64,000 bases of DNA from Streptomyces sp. H27-H5 (GTDB lineage: Bacteria > Actinomycetota > Actinomycetes > Streptomycetales > Streptomycetaceae): NCBI RefSeq assembly GCF_026627505.1, contig NZ_JAPNLK010000033.1, positions 1 to 64,000 on the forward strand, given 5' to 3'. Below, piece by piece: positions 40,524 through 55,446 of the stretch (position 1 is its first letter; each line of letters begins with the position of its first letter). Below the pieces are notes generated by a model that was given only the letters and a program-made list of their open reading frames with translations, did no database searches and was not told where the DNA came from. The position numbers were made by a program, and so were the translations under genes.

Positions 40524-41075
40524 TCAGCCGTGCGTGTCCGCCTGGAGAGGGACACCGTCGAGAAGGGGCGCGGCGGGGGCCGAGGTGGTCGGCAGCGTGC
40601 TCGGCGCCGGGGCCGGCGCGGGCAGACCGGTCGTCAGGCGCACCACGTCGACCTCGGCCCAGACCACCTTGCCGTGGTCATGGGCCTGGGCGTCCCAACG
40701 GTCCGAGAGCCGCCGCACTATGTACAGGCCGTGGCCTCCCGGCGTCGCTCCCTGCTGCCGGGGACGGGGGCGCGGCAGTTCGGTCTCCCCGTCGAAGACC
40801 TCGATGCGCAGGACGTCGCCGGCGGCCGCGATCACGAACTCCTGGCAACCGCCGGCGTGCATGACGGCGTTGGTCAGCAGCTCCGACACGATGAGCAGGA
40901 CGTCCTCGGCGGTCTCGTGACCGTCCCATCCCCAGTCACGCAGGGCTTCCCGGGTGAAATCTCGTCCCTTGGCGACCTGGCCGCGGGTCCCGCTCAGCGC
41001 GAGGCGCCGACGCTGGGTCACGGCCTTGATGTCCGCGCGCAGCGGATCGCCGGTCTCCGGTCCGATGGGCGTCAC
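40524..41075 (-). CDS. Anti-sigma-type ATP-binding protein (HATPase)
   Basis: A 183-residue protein from GTG 41075, with a GGGGGTGA site upstream. The HATPase core has the N box LIVSELLTNAVMHAGGCQEF, the Asp box IEVFDGETELPRPRP and the G box GGHGLYIVRRLSDRWD. A proline-rich tail of about 35 residues follows. It belongs to the large Streptomyces RsbW-like group that controls sigma factors or phosphorylates STAS partners. A STAS gene lies 200 nt upstream on the same strand, the obvious candidate partner. Confidence 0.9.
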   Translation of the reverse strand: MTPIGPETGDPLRADIKAVTQRRRLALSGTRGQVAKGRDFTREALRDWGWDGHETAEDVLLIVSELLTNAVMHAGGCQEFVIAAAGDVLRIEVFDGETELPRPRPRQQGATPGGHGLYIVRRLSDRWDAQAHDHGKVVWAEVDVVRLTTGLPAPAPAPSTLPTTSAPAAPLLDGVPLQADTHG

Positions 41076-41272
41076 TGTGGTCTCACCCCCTGGGGCACTG
41101 GTCTTGTCGTTGATGTCGTACTCCTGCCGTCCTGGCCCGGTAAAAGTCCGGATCGACCGTTTCGGTGTCCCAGACCCCGCGCATACCCGCCCTGTCCTCT
41201 TGAACACCTCGGATGCGGGTGCCGGTCCCCCTCCTGGGAGGAGTCACGGCAGGTGCGAGGCGGTGTCGGGGC

Positions 41273-41674
41273 TCATCCCGCAGCGAGGGCGTCCGGCACG
41301 GTGCGGCTGATGGTGAAGACGCCGTCCGCGCCGGTGAGCTGGAGGAGTCTCGACAACTGGTCGGTGGGCGCCGCCAGTCGCAGCGCGATGCCCTCCCGTT
41401 CGGTGTCGAGCCTCAGGCTCAGCAGCAGGTTGAGGCCCGAGGAGTCGCAGAATCCGACTCCCGAGAGGTCGATCACCAGTCGGGACGGGCCCGACCCGAT
41501 CGCCTCGTCCAGGACGGGCTGGACGGATCCCAGGCTGTCGAGGTCGAGGTCTCCGGAGAGCGCGCACACCACGGCGTCCGGCTCGCTGTGCCGGAGTTCG
41601 GCCCGCCGCGGCTCGGCCGTCTCGTTGTCGGCGCGGGGCGGCACGTCACTGTCCCCTAGGTCGCGAGTTCCCAC
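41273..41674 (-). CDS. STAS-domain anti-sigma factor antagonist
   Basis: A 133-residue protein. I chose GTG 41674 (GGAAGG 5 nt upstream); GTG 41644 with AGGGGA is nearly as good and would remove 10 residues. The STAS core is AVVCALSGDLDLDSLGSVQP, then SRLVIDLSGVGFCDSSGLNL with the phosphorylatable Ser in DSSG. Such proteins free a sigma factor from its anti-sigma kinase when dephosphorylated. Neighbours on both sides encode HATPases, which fits a partner-switching set. Confidence 0.88.
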   Translation of the reverse strand: MGTRDLGDSDVPPRADNETAEPRRAELRHSEPDAVVCALSGDLDLDSLGSVQPVLDEAIGSGPSRLVIDLSGVGFCDSSGLNLLLSLRLDTEREGIALRLAAPTDQLSRLLQLTGADGVFTISRTVPDALAAG

Positions 41675-41756
41675 GTCAGCCTTCCGATGCACTGTCTTTT
41701 CCGTTGCGCGTGTTCGCGTCTGAACTCTACAGCCGGTTCGTCACTCTTGGTCGTGC

Positions 41757-42719
41757 TCATGACCGCCGGTTGATCGTCATGTGGAGGCGCAGGGTGAGTC
41801 CCGTGTCCAGGGCCCTGACCTCGACGAGGTCGCACAACTGGTGGATCATCCACAGGCCGCGGCCCCCGTTGCCGGAGGCCAGGGCGGGGCGGGAGCGGCC
41901 GGCGAGCGGGTCGCGGAGGCGGCCGTCGTCGCTGACCTCGGCGACCACGTCGCCCGCGGGTGTGGTCCACAGGCGCAGCCGTCCCTTCCCGCCACCGTGG
42001 GCGACCGAGTTGGCGGCCGCCTCGCTGACGGCGAGGACCAGGTCGTCGCGCCGTCCCGCGTCGAGCGCCGTCCGTCGGGCCCAGGATTCGGCGTGCTCGC
42101 GCACGTCGGCGAGCCGGCCCGCCGCGTAGTCGACGAGGACGGCCTCGGCAGCGGGTTCGGTCAGCGGGACGTCGCAGTCCGCGCAGACGACGGCGGCGTC
42201 CGTGTAGGCGGGGCTGGCGAGTTCCCGGCCGGACTCGATCAGGGTGGGGTGGGTGCGCCGGGCGTCGGCGATCACCTCGGGGGCCAGCGCGCCCGTGTCG
42301 TACGGGCACAGGATGGTCGCGGACCGGTGTGCGAAGGCGGTGTTGATGAGCGCCTCGTGGCGGGTGGCCTCCAGGACCTCGGCCCGGGAACGGCCCGGCC
42401 AGATCGGCTCGCCCACGATCCGCGCGGTGCGCCCCGGGTGTCGGTCGGCGAACCCCTGGAGGGCGGCGAGGATGCGTCCGGGGTTGCGGCCCAGCTCCGT
42501 CATGTCCACGCCGTCGATGTGGTCGGCGTCGGAGCCCAGGTACCGGCGCAGCGCTTCCAGGCTCGGGCCGGGGACGGCGACGAGGACGGGCTCGTCGGCG
42601 GCGAGGGCCGTGCGGACGAAGTCGCCGACGCCGGCCGTGTATTCCTCGGGGTCCCGGTAGAAGAGGGCCGGGTGGACGAAGGCTCCGGGGGCGGTTGCCG
42701 GGGAGGCCGTGTCGATCAT
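41757..42719 (-). CDS. MEDS-domain sensor with anti-sigma HATPase domain
   Basis: A 320-residue protein from ATG 42719. Residues 15-180 form a MEDS domain (HPALFYRDPEEYTAGVGDFV, LVAVPGPSLEALRRYLGSDA, RIVGEPIWPGRSRAEVLEAT). The C-terminal HATPase has LVLAVSEAAANSVAHGGGKG and GNGGRGLWMIHQLCDLVEVR. MEDS domains are found in sensors of methanogen and actinomycete regulators. A small ORF upstream overlaps its start as ATGA. It likely responds to a metabolite and passes the signal to the STAS protein 83 nt downstream. Confidence 0.91.
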   Translation of the reverse strand: MIDTASPATAPGAFVHPALFYRDPEEYTAGVGDFVRTALAADEPVLVAVPGPSLEALRRYLGSDADHIDGVDMTELGRNPGRILAALQGFADRHPGRTARIVGEPIWPGRSRAEVLEATRHEALINTAFAHRSATILCPYDTGALAPEVIADARRTHPTLIESGRELASPAYTDAAVVCADCDVPLTEPAAEAVLVDYAAGRLADVREHAESWARRTALDAGRRDDLVLAVSEAAANSVAHGGGKGRLRLWTTPAGDVVAEVSDDGRLRDPLAGRSRPALASGNGGRGLWMIHQLCDLVEVRALDTGLTLRLHMTINRRS

Positions 42720-42970
42720 GAGGTGACCTCACGGGCGTCGAGGTCTCCGCCGCCGGCGAATCGTATGCCCGGTCGGTCGCGCGGGGGTACGGCGCCCAGC
42801 GGCGTTCCCGACGTTCGCGGCCGGCCCACGCGGCGCACCACGGTCTCGGCCCGTGTCGCGTCGTCCTCGTACGGGAGGAACGCGTGCTCGCCGGCGGCGC
42901 CGGGTGAGCAGGGCCGGCGGGGGTGGGGTGAAGGCACGCTCTTCCCTCGTAGGCGGGACGAAATCGACAT
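42716..42970 (-). CDS. Possible small protein (84 aa) coupled to the MEDS gene
   Basis: ATG 42970 gives MSISSRLRGKSVPSPHPRRP and the frame runs to a TGA that overlaps the MEDS gene's ATG. The overlap is the main support. Composition is basic and low in hydrophobic residues (DDATRAETVVRRVGRPRTSG), and I recognise no domain. It may be real or a chance frame. Confidence 0.35.
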   Translation of the reverse strand: MSISSRLRGKSVPSPHPRRPCSPGAAGEHAFLPYEDDATRAETVVRRVGRPRTSGTPLGAVPPRDRPGIRFAGGGDLDAREVTS

Positions 42971-43054
42971 CGGCTGGCGCAAGGATTCTACCGGCGCCGC
43001 AGGCCCCCGGTCGCGGGTCCGTCGAACCGGGTCGGGCCTGCCGGACACGCGGAA

Positions 43055-43090
43055 GGGCGGCACCGCCGGAAGGGTCCGGAGGTGCCGCCC
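43055..43090 (-). terminator. 10-bp hairpin after the sigma factor gene
   Basis: GGGCGGCACC at 43055-43064 pairs with GGTGCCGCCC at 43081-43090 around a 16-nt loop that could itself fold. It begins 11 nt past the sigma gene's stop on the minus strand. Confidence 0.6.
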
Positions 43091-43101
43091 GCAGGACGGG
43101 T

Positions 43102-44019
43102 TCAGGCGGCGAGCATGCCGCTCCGCAGCTGGGTGAGGATCCGCGTCAGGAGGCGGGAGACCTGCATCTGGGAGATGCCGAGTTCGGCGCCGATCTCGGC
43201 CTGGGTCTTCTCCTGGCCGAAGCGCATCCGCAGGATCAGACGGTCGCGCTCTTGCAGCCGGCCGAGCAGCGGGGCGAGGGTGTGCATCTCCTCGAAGAGC
43301 TCCACGGCCGGGTCGGCCTCGCCCATGCTCTCGGCGAGCGGACGGGTTTTGCGGCCGCTCGTCGCCGCTTCGTCGGAGTCGGCGGAGGCGTCCAGGGAGC
43401 CACTGGTGTAGCCGTTGGCGGCCACCAGTCCCTCGATGACCTCCTCCTCGCCGAGTTCCAGGTGCTCGGCGATCTCCTTGACCGTCGGCGCCCGGCCGAG
43501 CACGTCCGTCAGCTCTTCCTGGCTCTTCGCGAGTTCCGTCCGCAGTTCCTGGAGCCGGCGGGGTACGTGCACGGCCCACGTCGTGTCGCGGAAGTAGCGC
43601 TTGATCTCGCCGGTGATGTAGGGGAGGGCGAGGGTGGAGAACTCGACCTCCCGGTCCGGGTCGAAGCGGTCGATCGCCTTGATCAGGCCGATGGTGCCCA
43701 CCTGGACGATGTCCTCCATCTCGACACCGCCGCCGCTCGCCCGACCGCGGAAGCGTCGGGCGGCGAAGTGGACGAGGGAGATGTTCATCTCGATGAGGGT
43801 GTTGCGCGCGTACTGGTACTCGCGCGTCCCCTCCTCCAGGGTCCGCAGCCGGGTCAGGAACAGGCGCGACAGTGCGCGCGCGTCACCGGGGGCCACCTCG
43901 CGGGCGTTGGCCACGGGGGGCAGTTCCGTGAAGGACTCCCCCGCCTGGAATCCGGTCGGGGGAACGACCTCGGCGGCTGTCTCACGTACGGGGCTGACGA
44001 CTGCGACAGAGCGAGGCAT
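43102..44019 (-). CDS. SigB/SigF/SigG-family RNA polymerase sigma factor
   Basis: A 305-residue group 3 sigma factor from ATG 44019. Region 2 is NISLVHFAARRFRGRASGGG and VEMEDIVQVGTIGLIKAIDR, then FDPDREVEFSTLALPYITGE. Region 3 is VHVPRRLQELRTELAKSQEE, and region 4 is DRLILRMRFGQEKTQAEIGA with GISQMQVSRLLTRI. This is the stress and sporulation sigma family of Streptomyces (SigB, F, G and others); the exact paralogue cannot be set by eye. It is flanked by anti-sigma and STAS genes and is divergent from the poly-HAMP kinase. Confidence 0.96.
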   Translation of the reverse strand: MPRSVAVVSPVRETAAEVVPPTGFQAGESFTELPPVANAREVAPGDARALSRLFLTRLRTLEEGTREYQYARNTLIEMNISLVHFAARRFRGRASGGGVEMEDIVQVGTIGLIKAIDRFDPDREVEFSTLALPYITGEIKRYFRDTTWAVHVPRRLQELRTELAKSQEELTDVLGRAPTVKEIAEHLELGEEEVIEGLVAANGYTSGSLDASADSDEAATSGRKTRPLAESMGEADPAVELFEEMHTLAPLLGRLQERDRLILRMRFGQEKTQAEIGAELGISQMQVSRLLTRILTQLRSGMLAA

Positions 44020-44372
44020 GGCGACGTTCCCTCCCTGGTGCGGATGGCTTCGTTGCCGCTCTTGCCCCCGCTTTCGGGCGCTACACGGTCCTTCATCGAT
44101 TATTTTCGGTCAGTCTTGGCTTGATCTGACGGGTTCTGGTTCGGCAGGTGTCCGCATGTCGGAGTACGGGTCCGCGCGATGCGGGAGTCGATGTCGTGGT
44201 CGGGAGCCCCGCGCCGGCCTCCGGAGAACGAAGCGGGACCGGGGACCTCGCCGGATAGTCTTCACCTTGTTCGCCGACCGACCGGGACCCGTGGGGGTCC
44301 GGCGGCCGGACGAAGCAGTGCCGCACCGCCCGTCAACGGCACCGCGGGAATCCGGAACTGAGCGGGGGACAG

Positions 44373-48947
<4,575 letters not shown>

Positions 48948-48992
48948 CTCCCCGCCGCCCCTCACGTACTCGCCCAGGAGCCCGGACTCACC

Positions 48993-51452
48993 GTGAAAAG
49001 CCCTCAGCACCAAGACGGACCGCGGGGTGAGATGTCATCCCTGGAGGCGGACGACGTCACCGTTCCCGCTGCCCGCGGCTCCCGGCCCGGTGGGCCCGGT
49101 GCGGCCCGCCGGCCGGATCCCGGCGCCGACGTGGGCCCGCTGGCCGCCACCGTGGAACGCCTGCGCCGGGAGGTGCGCGAGGCGCAGTCCGCGTCGGACG
49201 GGCGGGCCCTGATCGAGATGGCCAAGGGCGTTCTCGTCGGCAAACTGGGGTGCGGTCCCGCCGAGGCGGCGCGGCAGTTGGCGATCCTGGCCGAGCAGTC
49301 GGGCACGACCGTGCTCGGTCTCTCGGTGGAGATCATCAACGAGGCGTCCCGGGACCGGGTCAGTGAGCTCGCGGCGGAGTTCCTGGAGCGCGCGGAGGCG
49401 GACGGCGACGGCCCGGACGGTGCGGCGGCGGTGCGGTTGCGCGCGGCCGAGAGCGGGCTGTTGTCCGCCTCGGACGCTCAGGCCGTGGCGACCGCGCTGT
49501 TGGAGAACGCGTTGGCTCCGCTGGGGGCGCACGGCGTGGTCATCTGGCTCGCGGGGGCGGACTCCTCGCTGACGCTGGCCGGGCAGGCCGGGTTCACCGA
49601 GGACGAGGCGCTCCGCTGGCGGTACGTGCCGCCCGAGGTCGCCACCTGCGCGCGTCTCGCGCTCGTCGAGCGGGGGCCCGCCTTCGTCTCGCGTCTGTCC
49701 GACTCCGGCATGCCCTCGATCGGGCGCCGCCGGCATCCGCACGGGGGACGCATAGCGGTACCGGCGGGGACGGGCGGCCGCATCCACGGGGTGCTGGAGG
49801 TGTGCTGGCCGCAGCCGCTGGCGCCGCAGCCGCCGCGGATCATCCGGCAGATCGAGGCGTTGGCGGAGCTGTGCGCCCACACGCTGGAGGATCCGACGGG
49901 CGCGGGCACGCCCTCGGTGCCGGGCCGGACGCCGCACGCGGCGGTGGCCGAACTGACCTCTCTCGCCGACCACTTGCACGATCCGGCGCTCGTCCTCACG
50001 CCGATCCTCGGCCCCGCGGGCGGTCTGACGGACTTCCGGGTCCACCACGCCAACGACCGTTTCACCGACCCCGCCGGTCGGCCCCGCAGCGCCGTGAGCG
50101 GCTCCACGTTCCTGGAGGCCTACCCCCTGGCGGCCGAGGACAACGGACTCTTCGAGAAGCTGGAACGGGTCTACGCCACCGGGGAGTCCTTCCAGACCCG
50201 GCGGATGACGCTGACCGCCTTCATCGACGACGTGCCGCTCACCGGCGTGGCCGACGCCAGCATCACGCGGCACGGCGCCGCGCTCCTGTTGATCTGGCGG
50301 ATCGAGGACGAGACCGCGCGGCTGGCCGGCCTGCTGCAACACGCGCAGCGGCTCGGCCGGATCGGCGGCTTCGAGGAGAACTTCACCACGGGCGAGATCA
50401 CCTGGAACGGGCAGCTCTTCTCGCTGTACGGGCTGCCGGCGGGCGCCTCGCCGGTGCCTCTGGAAGCGCTCCCCGGTCACGCGCACCCCGATGACATCAC
50501 CTCGATCAGTCGGTTCCTGCGCACGCTGATGCACTACCGGCGCGAGGCCTCCGTGGCCTTCCGCCTCCAGCGTCCGGACGGGGTGACCCGGCACATCCGC
50601 ATCGTCGCGGAGCCCGTCCAGGACGCGGACGGCTCGCTGTTCGCCGTACGGGGCGCCTACCAGGACATCTCCGCACAGCATTGGACCGAGGTGGCTCTGG
50701 CCGCCACCCGGGACCAACTGGCCCACACAGAGGCCGAGTCGGCGGAGCGCAGCCGTCTCGCGTTGCAGTTGCAGCACGCGATCATGCCGCCCGCGCCCGC
50801 GCCGCTCGACGCGCCGGGGATCCGCATCGGCGTGCGGTACCGGCCTGCCGAGTCGCAGGCCCTGATCGGCGGGGACTGGTACGACTCGGTGGTCCTGCCG
50901 AACCGGCAGGTGCTCCTGTGCGTCGGCGACGTCGCCGGCCACGGCATCGAGGCGGCCACCGGCATGGTGGTCCTGCGCAACGCCCTGCGCGGCCTCGCGG
51001 TGACCGGCGCCGGGCCAGCCCAGTTGCTCACCTGGCTGAACGCGGTCGCCCACCACCTGACCAGCGACCTGACCGCGACCGCCGTGTGCGGGATCTTCGA
51101 TCCGGACCGGCGGGTGTTGCGTTGGGCGCGCGCGGGACACCTGCCGCCCATCCTCGTGCGGGGCGCTCGGGCCACGGCCTTCCCGCTGGCCAAGGGCCTG
51201 TTGCTCGGTGCGGTGCCGAACGCGGAGTACACGGAGGAGGAGGTGCAGCTCGAAGCCGAGGACACCGTGTTGATGTACACCGACGGGCTCGTGGAACGCC
51301 GGGACACCTCCATGATGGATTCCCTGACCCAACTCCTGGGCCTCGCGCAGCGGGAGTCCCCGTCGCTGGAGAGCCGGCTCGATCGCCTGCTGACCCACAG
51401 CAGGTCGGACACGGACGACGACACCTGCCTCGTCGGGGTCCAGGTGCGCTGA
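48993..51452 (+). CDS. ANTAR-GAF-PAS-PP2C (SpoIIE/RsbU-type) phosphatase
   Basis: An 819-residue protein. GTG 48993 has AGGAG 12 nt upstream; ATG 49032 is an alternative. Residues 68-115 form an ANTAR-like domain ([20 protein letters not shown]). A GAF-like domain follows (about 145-310), then PAS-type domains ([24 protein letters not shown]-type [20 protein letters not shown]), and the PP2C domain from about residue 590: [37 protein letters not shown] with metal-binding [18 protein letters not shown] and [12 protein letters not shown]. It should dephosphorylate a STAS antagonist. ANTAR domains bind RNA, so a link to antitermination or an atypical sensing role is possible. It follows the poly-HAMP kinase by 45 nt. 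Confidence 0.93.
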   Translation: MKSPQHQDGPRGEMSSLEADDVTVPAARGSRPGGPGAARRPDPGADVGPLAATVERLRREVREAQSASDGRALIEMAKGVLVGKLGCGPAEAARQLAILAEQSGTTVLGLSVEIINEASRDRVSELAAEFLERAEADGDGPDGAAAVRLRAAESGLLSASDAQAVATALLENALAPLGAHGVVIWLAGADSSLTLAGQAGFTEDEALRWRYVPPEVATCARLALVERGPAFVSRLSDSGMPSIGRRRHPHGGRIAVPAGTGGRIHGVLEVCWPQPLAPQPPRIIRQIEALAELCAHTLEDPTGAGTPSVPGRTPHAAVAELTSLADHLHDPALVLTPILGPAGGLTDFRVHHANDRFTDPAGRPRSAVSGSTFLEAYPLAAEDNGLFEKLERVYATGESFQTRRMTLTAFIDDVPLTGVADASITRHGAALLLIWRIEDETARLAGLLQHAQRLGRIGGFEENFTTGEITWNGQLFSLYGLPAGASPVPLEALPGHAHPDDITSISRFLRTLMHYRREASVAFRLQRPDGVTRHIRIVAEPVQDADGSLFAVRGAYQDISAQHWTEVALAATRDQLAHTEAESAERSRLALQLQHAIMPPAPAPLDAPGIRIGVRYRPAESQALIGGDWYDSVVLPNRQVLLCVGDVAGHGIEAATGMVVLRNALRGLAVTGAGPAQLLTWLNAVAHHLTSDLTATAVCGIFDPDRRVLRWARAGHLPPILVRGARATAFPLAKGLLLGAVPNAEYTEEEVQLEAEDTVLMYTDGLVERRDTSMMDSLTQLLGLAQRESPSLESRLDRLLTHSRSDTDDDTCLVGVQVR

Positions 51453-51567
51453 GCGAGCCGACAGGGGGGCGTCAGCATCGCGCCCTCAAGATCACGTTCG
51501 GGTGGTTCGTCGTCTCCCGGGCGCGTTCGGCGCGGGTGGATCGGGCCGGTGCCCCGAGGGTGGCTTC

Positions 51568-53508
51568 ATGATCATTGAATCCTCCTCCGGTACCGCGGGC
51601 CAGACCTCCCGGCGTTCGTTGCTCGCCGGCGCGGGCGCCCTGGCCGTGGCCGGCGGGGTCGCCGCCGGCGTCGCCCCCGCCCCCGCCTCCGCCGCCATCA
51701 CCACCGCGCCCGCCGCGGCCCCTTCGGCGGACTGGGACACCTGTCTGGCCGTCGCCCGTTCCGTCCTGGTCCGCGACGACAACGACGAGTCGCTGGTGCC
51801 GCGTTACGCGGACGTCCTGTTGAAGTCCGGTCTGCCCAGGTCCCGCAGGGCCCCCAGGAAGGTGCTGGTGATCGGCGCCGGCCCGGCCGGCCTGACCGCC
51901 GCCCACTTGCTGAACGCGGCGGGCCACCGGGTCACCGTCATCGAGGCCAACGCCAACCGTGTCGGCGGCCGCGTCAAGACCTTCCGCGCGGGCGGTCACG
52001 AGCGCGCCGCGGCCCCGTTCGCCGACCCGAAGCAGTACGCCGAGGCCGGGGCCATGCGCATCCCCGACAGCCACCCGCTGGTGACCGGACTCATCGACTC
52101 GCTGGGGCTGAACCGCCGGCCCTTCCACCTGGTCGACGTGGACCGCGCGGGCCGCCCGGCGTCCCGTACCTGGATCCTCGTCAACGGCATCAGGGTGCGC
52201 CGCGCGGACTACGCGCGCGACCCGCGCGCCGTCAACCGCTCCTTCGGCGTCCCCGCCGCGTACGAGAACGTCCCGGCCGCGCAGATCGTACGGGGCGCCC
52301 TGGCCCCCGTGCGCAAGGAGATCGACGGCAAGGAGGGGCGCGCACTCGTCGAGGGCTGGGCGCGGGTGATCCAGCGCCACGGCCACATGTCGATGTACCG
52401 CTACCTCACCGACGAGGCGAAGCTGGACGAGCGGACCGTCGACCTGATCGGCACGGTCGAGAACCTCACCTCCCGGCTCCACCTCACGTTCCTGCACTCC
52501 TTCATCTCCTCCGCCCTGATCAGCCCGGACACCCGCTTCTTCGAACTCCCCGACGGCACCGGCACCCTCGCGGACGCCATGTACGCACGGGTCAAGGACC
52601 TGGTGAGGCTGGACCGGCGGGTCACCCGCATCGCGCGGGACGCGGCGGGCAGGTCCGTCGCGGTGGAGACGGTGTCCGAGGGGCGCGGCGGTCGCCCCGT
52701 CGTGCGGGAGACCTTCACCGGCGACGTCGCCATCGTCACCGTGCCGTTCTCGGGGCTGCGGCACATCCCCGTCACGCCCGCCCTGTCGTACGGCAAGCGG
52801 CGCGCGATCACCGAGCTGCACTACGACGCCGCCACCAAGGTGCTGCTCGAATTCAGCCGCCGCTGGTGGGAGTTCACCGAGGCGGACTGGAAGCGGGAGT
52901 TGGAGGCCGTGCGCAAGGGCCTCCACGCCGACTACCAGACGGGCCGCACCCCGGGTGACGGCTCGTTGTTGGGTGCCCACCCCGCGACGCCGAAGGGCCG
53001 TGTCACGCAGGCTCAGCGCGCGCACTACGCGGCCTGCAGGCTCGTCGCCCGGGACCAGCCGGAGGCCGCCGGAGTCGTCGGGGGCGGCTCCACCAGCGAC
53101 AACCCCAACCGCTTCATGTTCCAGCCCTCGCACCCGGTCCCGGGCAGCGCGGGCGGTGTGGTCCTGGCCTCCTACAGTTGGGCCGACGACGCCCTGAAGT
53201 GGGACGCCCTCGACGACGCCGAGCGGTACCCGAGGGCGCTGTCCGGCCTCCAGGACGTGTACGGGCAGCGGATCGAGGTGTTCTACACGGGCGTCGGCGC
53301 GACCCAGTCCTGGATGCGCGACCCGTACGCGTACGGCGAGGCCTCGGTGCTCCTTCCCGGGCAGCACACCGAGTTGTTCCCGCACGTCCACCGCGCCGAG
53401 GGCGGGTTGCACTTCGCCGGCTGCCACACCTCCGTCAAGCCGGCGTGGATCGAGGGCGCGCTGGAGTCGGCCGTGCGCACCGCCCTCGAAGTCCATCTCG
53501 GGGACTGA
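51568..53508 (+). CDS. Tat-exported flavin amine oxidase (L-amino-acid oxidase type)
   Basis: A 646-residue protein from ATG 51568. A twin-arginine signal [20 protein letters not shown] leads to an FAD-binding Rossmann motif [20 protein letters not shown], followed by [16 protein letters not shown]. The C-terminal FAD motif is in [20 protein letters not shown]. Length and layout match secreted L-amino-acid oxidases or related monoamine oxidases, which release hydrogen peroxide and ammonia. It is upstream of the chaplin gene but probably separately transcribed. Confidence 0.93.
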   Translation: MIIESSSGTAGQTSRRSLLAGAGALAVAGGVAAGVAPAPASAAITTAPAAAPSADWDTCLAVARSVLVRDDNDESLVPRYADVLLKSGLPRSRRAPRKVLVIGAGPAGLTAAHLLNAAGHRVTVIEANANRVGGRVKTFRAGGHERAAAPFADPKQYAEAGAMRIPDSHPLVTGLIDSLGLNRRPFHLVDVDRAGRPASRTWILVNGIRVRRADYARDPRAVNRSFGVPAAYENVPAAQIVRGALAPVRKEIDGKEGRALVEGWARVIQRHGHMSMYRYLTDEAKLDERTVDLIGTVENLTSRLHLTFLHSFISSALISPDTRFFELPDGTGTLADAMYARVKDLVRLDRRVTRIARDAAGRSVAVETVSEGRGGRPVVRETFTGDVAIVTVPFSGLRHIPVTPALSYGKRRAITELHYDAATKVLLEFSRRWWEFTEADWKRELEAVRKGLHADYQTGRTPGDGSLLGAHPATPKGRVTQAQRAHYAACRLVARDQPEAAGVVGGGSTSDNPNRFMFQPSHPVPGSAGGVVLASYSWADDALKWDALDDAERYPRALSGLQDVYGQRIEVFYTGVGATQSWMRDPYAYGEASVLLPGQHTELFPHVHRAEGGLHFAGCHTSVKPAWIEGALESAVRTALEVHLGD

Positions 53509-53706
53509 CGGGACGGGCGCCCGTCCGGGGACTCCCCCGTGGTGGGACGCACTTGGCCCACGGAGTCACTCGTGCGAGGGAATGACCGGGGCCGGGCCAA
53601 GCCGGACCGGCCGTACGGAACGAAACACTTGCGTGGGTCCCGACGGGGCCCCGGGGCACGCCCCTTCGCGGGGCGGGTCCGTCACCACCTTTGAAAGAGA
53701 TCTCTC

Positions 53707-53946
53707 ATGTCGCGTGTTCTGAAGACCGCCGGTCTCGCCCTCGCCGCCGGAGCCGTCGTGATCGGTGGAGCCTCGATGGCCTCCGCGGACGCCGGTGCGC
53801 AGGGCGCGGCGATCGGTTCCCCCGGTGTCCTGTCGGGGAACCTCATCCAGGTGCCCGTCCACATCCCGATCAACGCCTGCGGCAACTCCGTCAGCGTCAT
53901 CGGCCTGCTCAACCCGGCGTTCGGCAACACCTGCGTCAACGCCTGA
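53707..53946 (+). CDS. Short chaplin (ChpD-H type)
   Basis: A 79-residue protein from ATG 53707, with AAAGAGAT upstream. After a signal peptide (LALAAGAVVIGGASMASADA) the mature domain shows the chaplin pattern: GAAIGSPGVLSGNLIQVPVH, PINACGNSVSVIGLLNPAFG, then NTCVNA, with the paired Cys58 and Cys76. Chaplins self-assemble into amyloid-like films that lower surface tension and coat aerial hyphae and spores. It works with SapB, whose gene cluster starts 2 kb downstream. A GGAAC at 53617-53621 with GGTCC 15 nt on is an ECF-type promoter candidate, weakly supported. Confidence 0.96.
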   Translation: MSRVLKTAGLALAAGAVVIGGASMASADAGAQGAAIGSPGVLSGNLIQVPVHIPINACGNSVSVIGLLNPAFGNTCVNA

Positions 53947-53971
53947 TCGATCGACGGGGACCGTGGTCCCG

Positions 53972-53997
53972 CCCTGCCGCCTCTGACGGGGGCAGGG
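53972..53997. terminator. 7-bp hairpin between chaplin and exporter genes
   Basis: CCCTGCC at 53972-53978 pairs with GGCAGGG at 53991-53997. It lies between two convergent stops (53946 and 54004) and may serve both. Confidence 0.5.
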
Positions 53998-54003
53998 TGA
54001 CGG

Positions 54004-55446
54004 TCACGGCGCAGGAAGGGTTCCGGTCGTCCTCGGGGGCGACCGGCGGCCCGCCCGGATCAGCGGGAGGAGGGCGGCGGCGCCCAGGAGCGACAGGAGC
54101 GCGGCGACCCGCAGCACCTCCTCGATGGCCGGTCCGTCCGAGGCGGCCCGCGCCGCCGATCCGCTGAGGACCTCCAGCACCGTCGTCGCGACGGCCACGG
54201 CCATGGCGCCGAGCAGGACCAGCGAGGTGAGGACCAGCCCGGAGGCGGCCGCCAGGCGGTTCTCGGGGACGTACGACTGGGTGGCCACGTTCGTCAGGGC
54301 CCAGCCGAACCCCAGTCCGACGCCCACGACCGCGAAGACGGCGGTGTAGAGGGCGAGCGGGTTCGTCCACGTCAGCAGCAGGAGGCCAAGGCCGCTCAGG
54401 ACCAGACCGCCGGCCATCAGCGTCTCGGGCCGCCACCGGTGGGCGAGGTGCCCGGACCAGTAGCTGGCGGCGCCCGCGCCGACGGACAGCGCGAGGAAGA
54501 TCAGTCCGGCGTCCAGCGGGGAGAGCCCGCGGGCCTGCTGGAGGTACAGCGCGGACAGGACCGCCACCAGGCAGTACACGATGTTCGACACGGAGCCGGC
54601 CAGGGTGACGGTCACGAACGGCCCGTTGCGCAGCAGGGACAGGTCCAGCAGCGGCTCGGCGGTCCGCCGCTCGATCACCACGAAGAGGGCGAGCAGCAGG
54701 GCTCCCGCGACCAGACAGCCGAGGGTGGCCGGCGAGGCCCAGCCCCAGCGACCGCCCTGGTCGACGGCGATCATGATCGCGGTGAGACCGGCGGCCACGG
54801 TGACGGCGCCGGGCAGGTCCAGTCCGTGTCCGGCCTCCTCGTCGCGGGTGTCGGTGACGAAGCGCAGCATGAGGAAGGCGGCGACGGCGCAGAAGGGCAC
54901 GTTCAGCAGGAAGACCGCCCGCCAGCTGACGTGCTCGGCGAAGGCCCCGCCCACGAACGGTCCGAGCGCGGTGCCGATCGCGCTGAAGGCCAACACCGTG
55001 CCCACGGCGCGGCCTTGTCGGTCGTCGCGGAAGTGGGCGGTGACGACCGCGACGGCGACGGGGAAGATCAGCGCCGCCGTGGCGCCCTGCACCACGCGTC
55101 CGACGACCAGCCAGAGCTCGTTCTGCGCGGCGGCGCACACCACGGACACGAGGGCGAAGCCGGTCAGCCCCCACACGATGACGGTGCGGCGGCCGTGGAC
55201 GTCGGCGGCCCGACCGCCGGTGATCATCAGGGCCCCGAGGGTCAGCATGTAGCCGCTGACCAGCCACTGGAGGTCGGTGGTGGGCGTGGAGAAGTCCCGG
55301 GCGATCACCGGCAGCATCAGGTTGAGGGCGAACCAGTCCATCTGGACCAGGAGCATCGAGAGCGAGGCCGCCGCGATGACGGCGCGGTCCCGGCCGGAGA
55401 ACAGCCGGCGCCCGCGCGATCCGGTGGCCGCCTCGTCCACGCCCAT
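54004..55446 (-). CDS. DHA2-family (14-helix) MFS exporter
   Basis: A 480-residue protein from ATG 55446 (MGVDEAATGSRGRRLFSGRD). Family features are LLVQMDWFALNLMLPVIARD in helix 1, GGRAADVHGRRTVIVWGLTG between helices 2 and 3, and GTVLAFSAIGTALGPFVGGA (antiporter motif C) in helix 5. Fourteen helices can be counted. Members export drugs and lipophilic compounds by proton antiport. An upstream open frame to 55776 lacks homology. No regulator gene is adjacent. Confidence 0.93.
   Translation of the reverse strand: MGVDEAATGSRGRRLFSGRDRAVIAAASLSMLLVQMDWFALNLMLPVIARDFSTPTTDLQWLVSGYMLTLGALMITGGRAADVHGRRTVIVWGLTGFALVSVVCAAAQNELWLVVGRVVQGATAALIFPVAVAVVTAHFRDDRQGRAVGTVLAFSAIGTALGPFVGGAFAEHVSWRAVFLLNVPFCAVAAFLMLRFVTDTRDEEAGHGLDLPGAVTVAAGLTAIMIAVDQGGRWGWASPATLGCLVAGALLLALFVVIERRTAEPLLDLSLLRNGPFVTVTLAGSVSNIVYCLVAVLSALYLQQARGLSPLDAGLIFLALSVGAGAASYWSGHLAHRWRPETLMAGGLVLSGLGLLLLTWTNPLALYTAVFAVVGVGLGFGWALTNVATQSYVPENRLAAASGLVLTSLVLLGAMAVAVATTVLEVLSGSAARAASDGPAIEEVLRVAALLSLLGAAALLPLIRAGRRSPPRTTGTLPAP

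Noticed and set aside
49035-51398. A 787-codon minus-strand frame antisense to the PP2C gene
   Set aside because: No recognisable domain, and the plus strand has PP2C and PAS motifs throughout.
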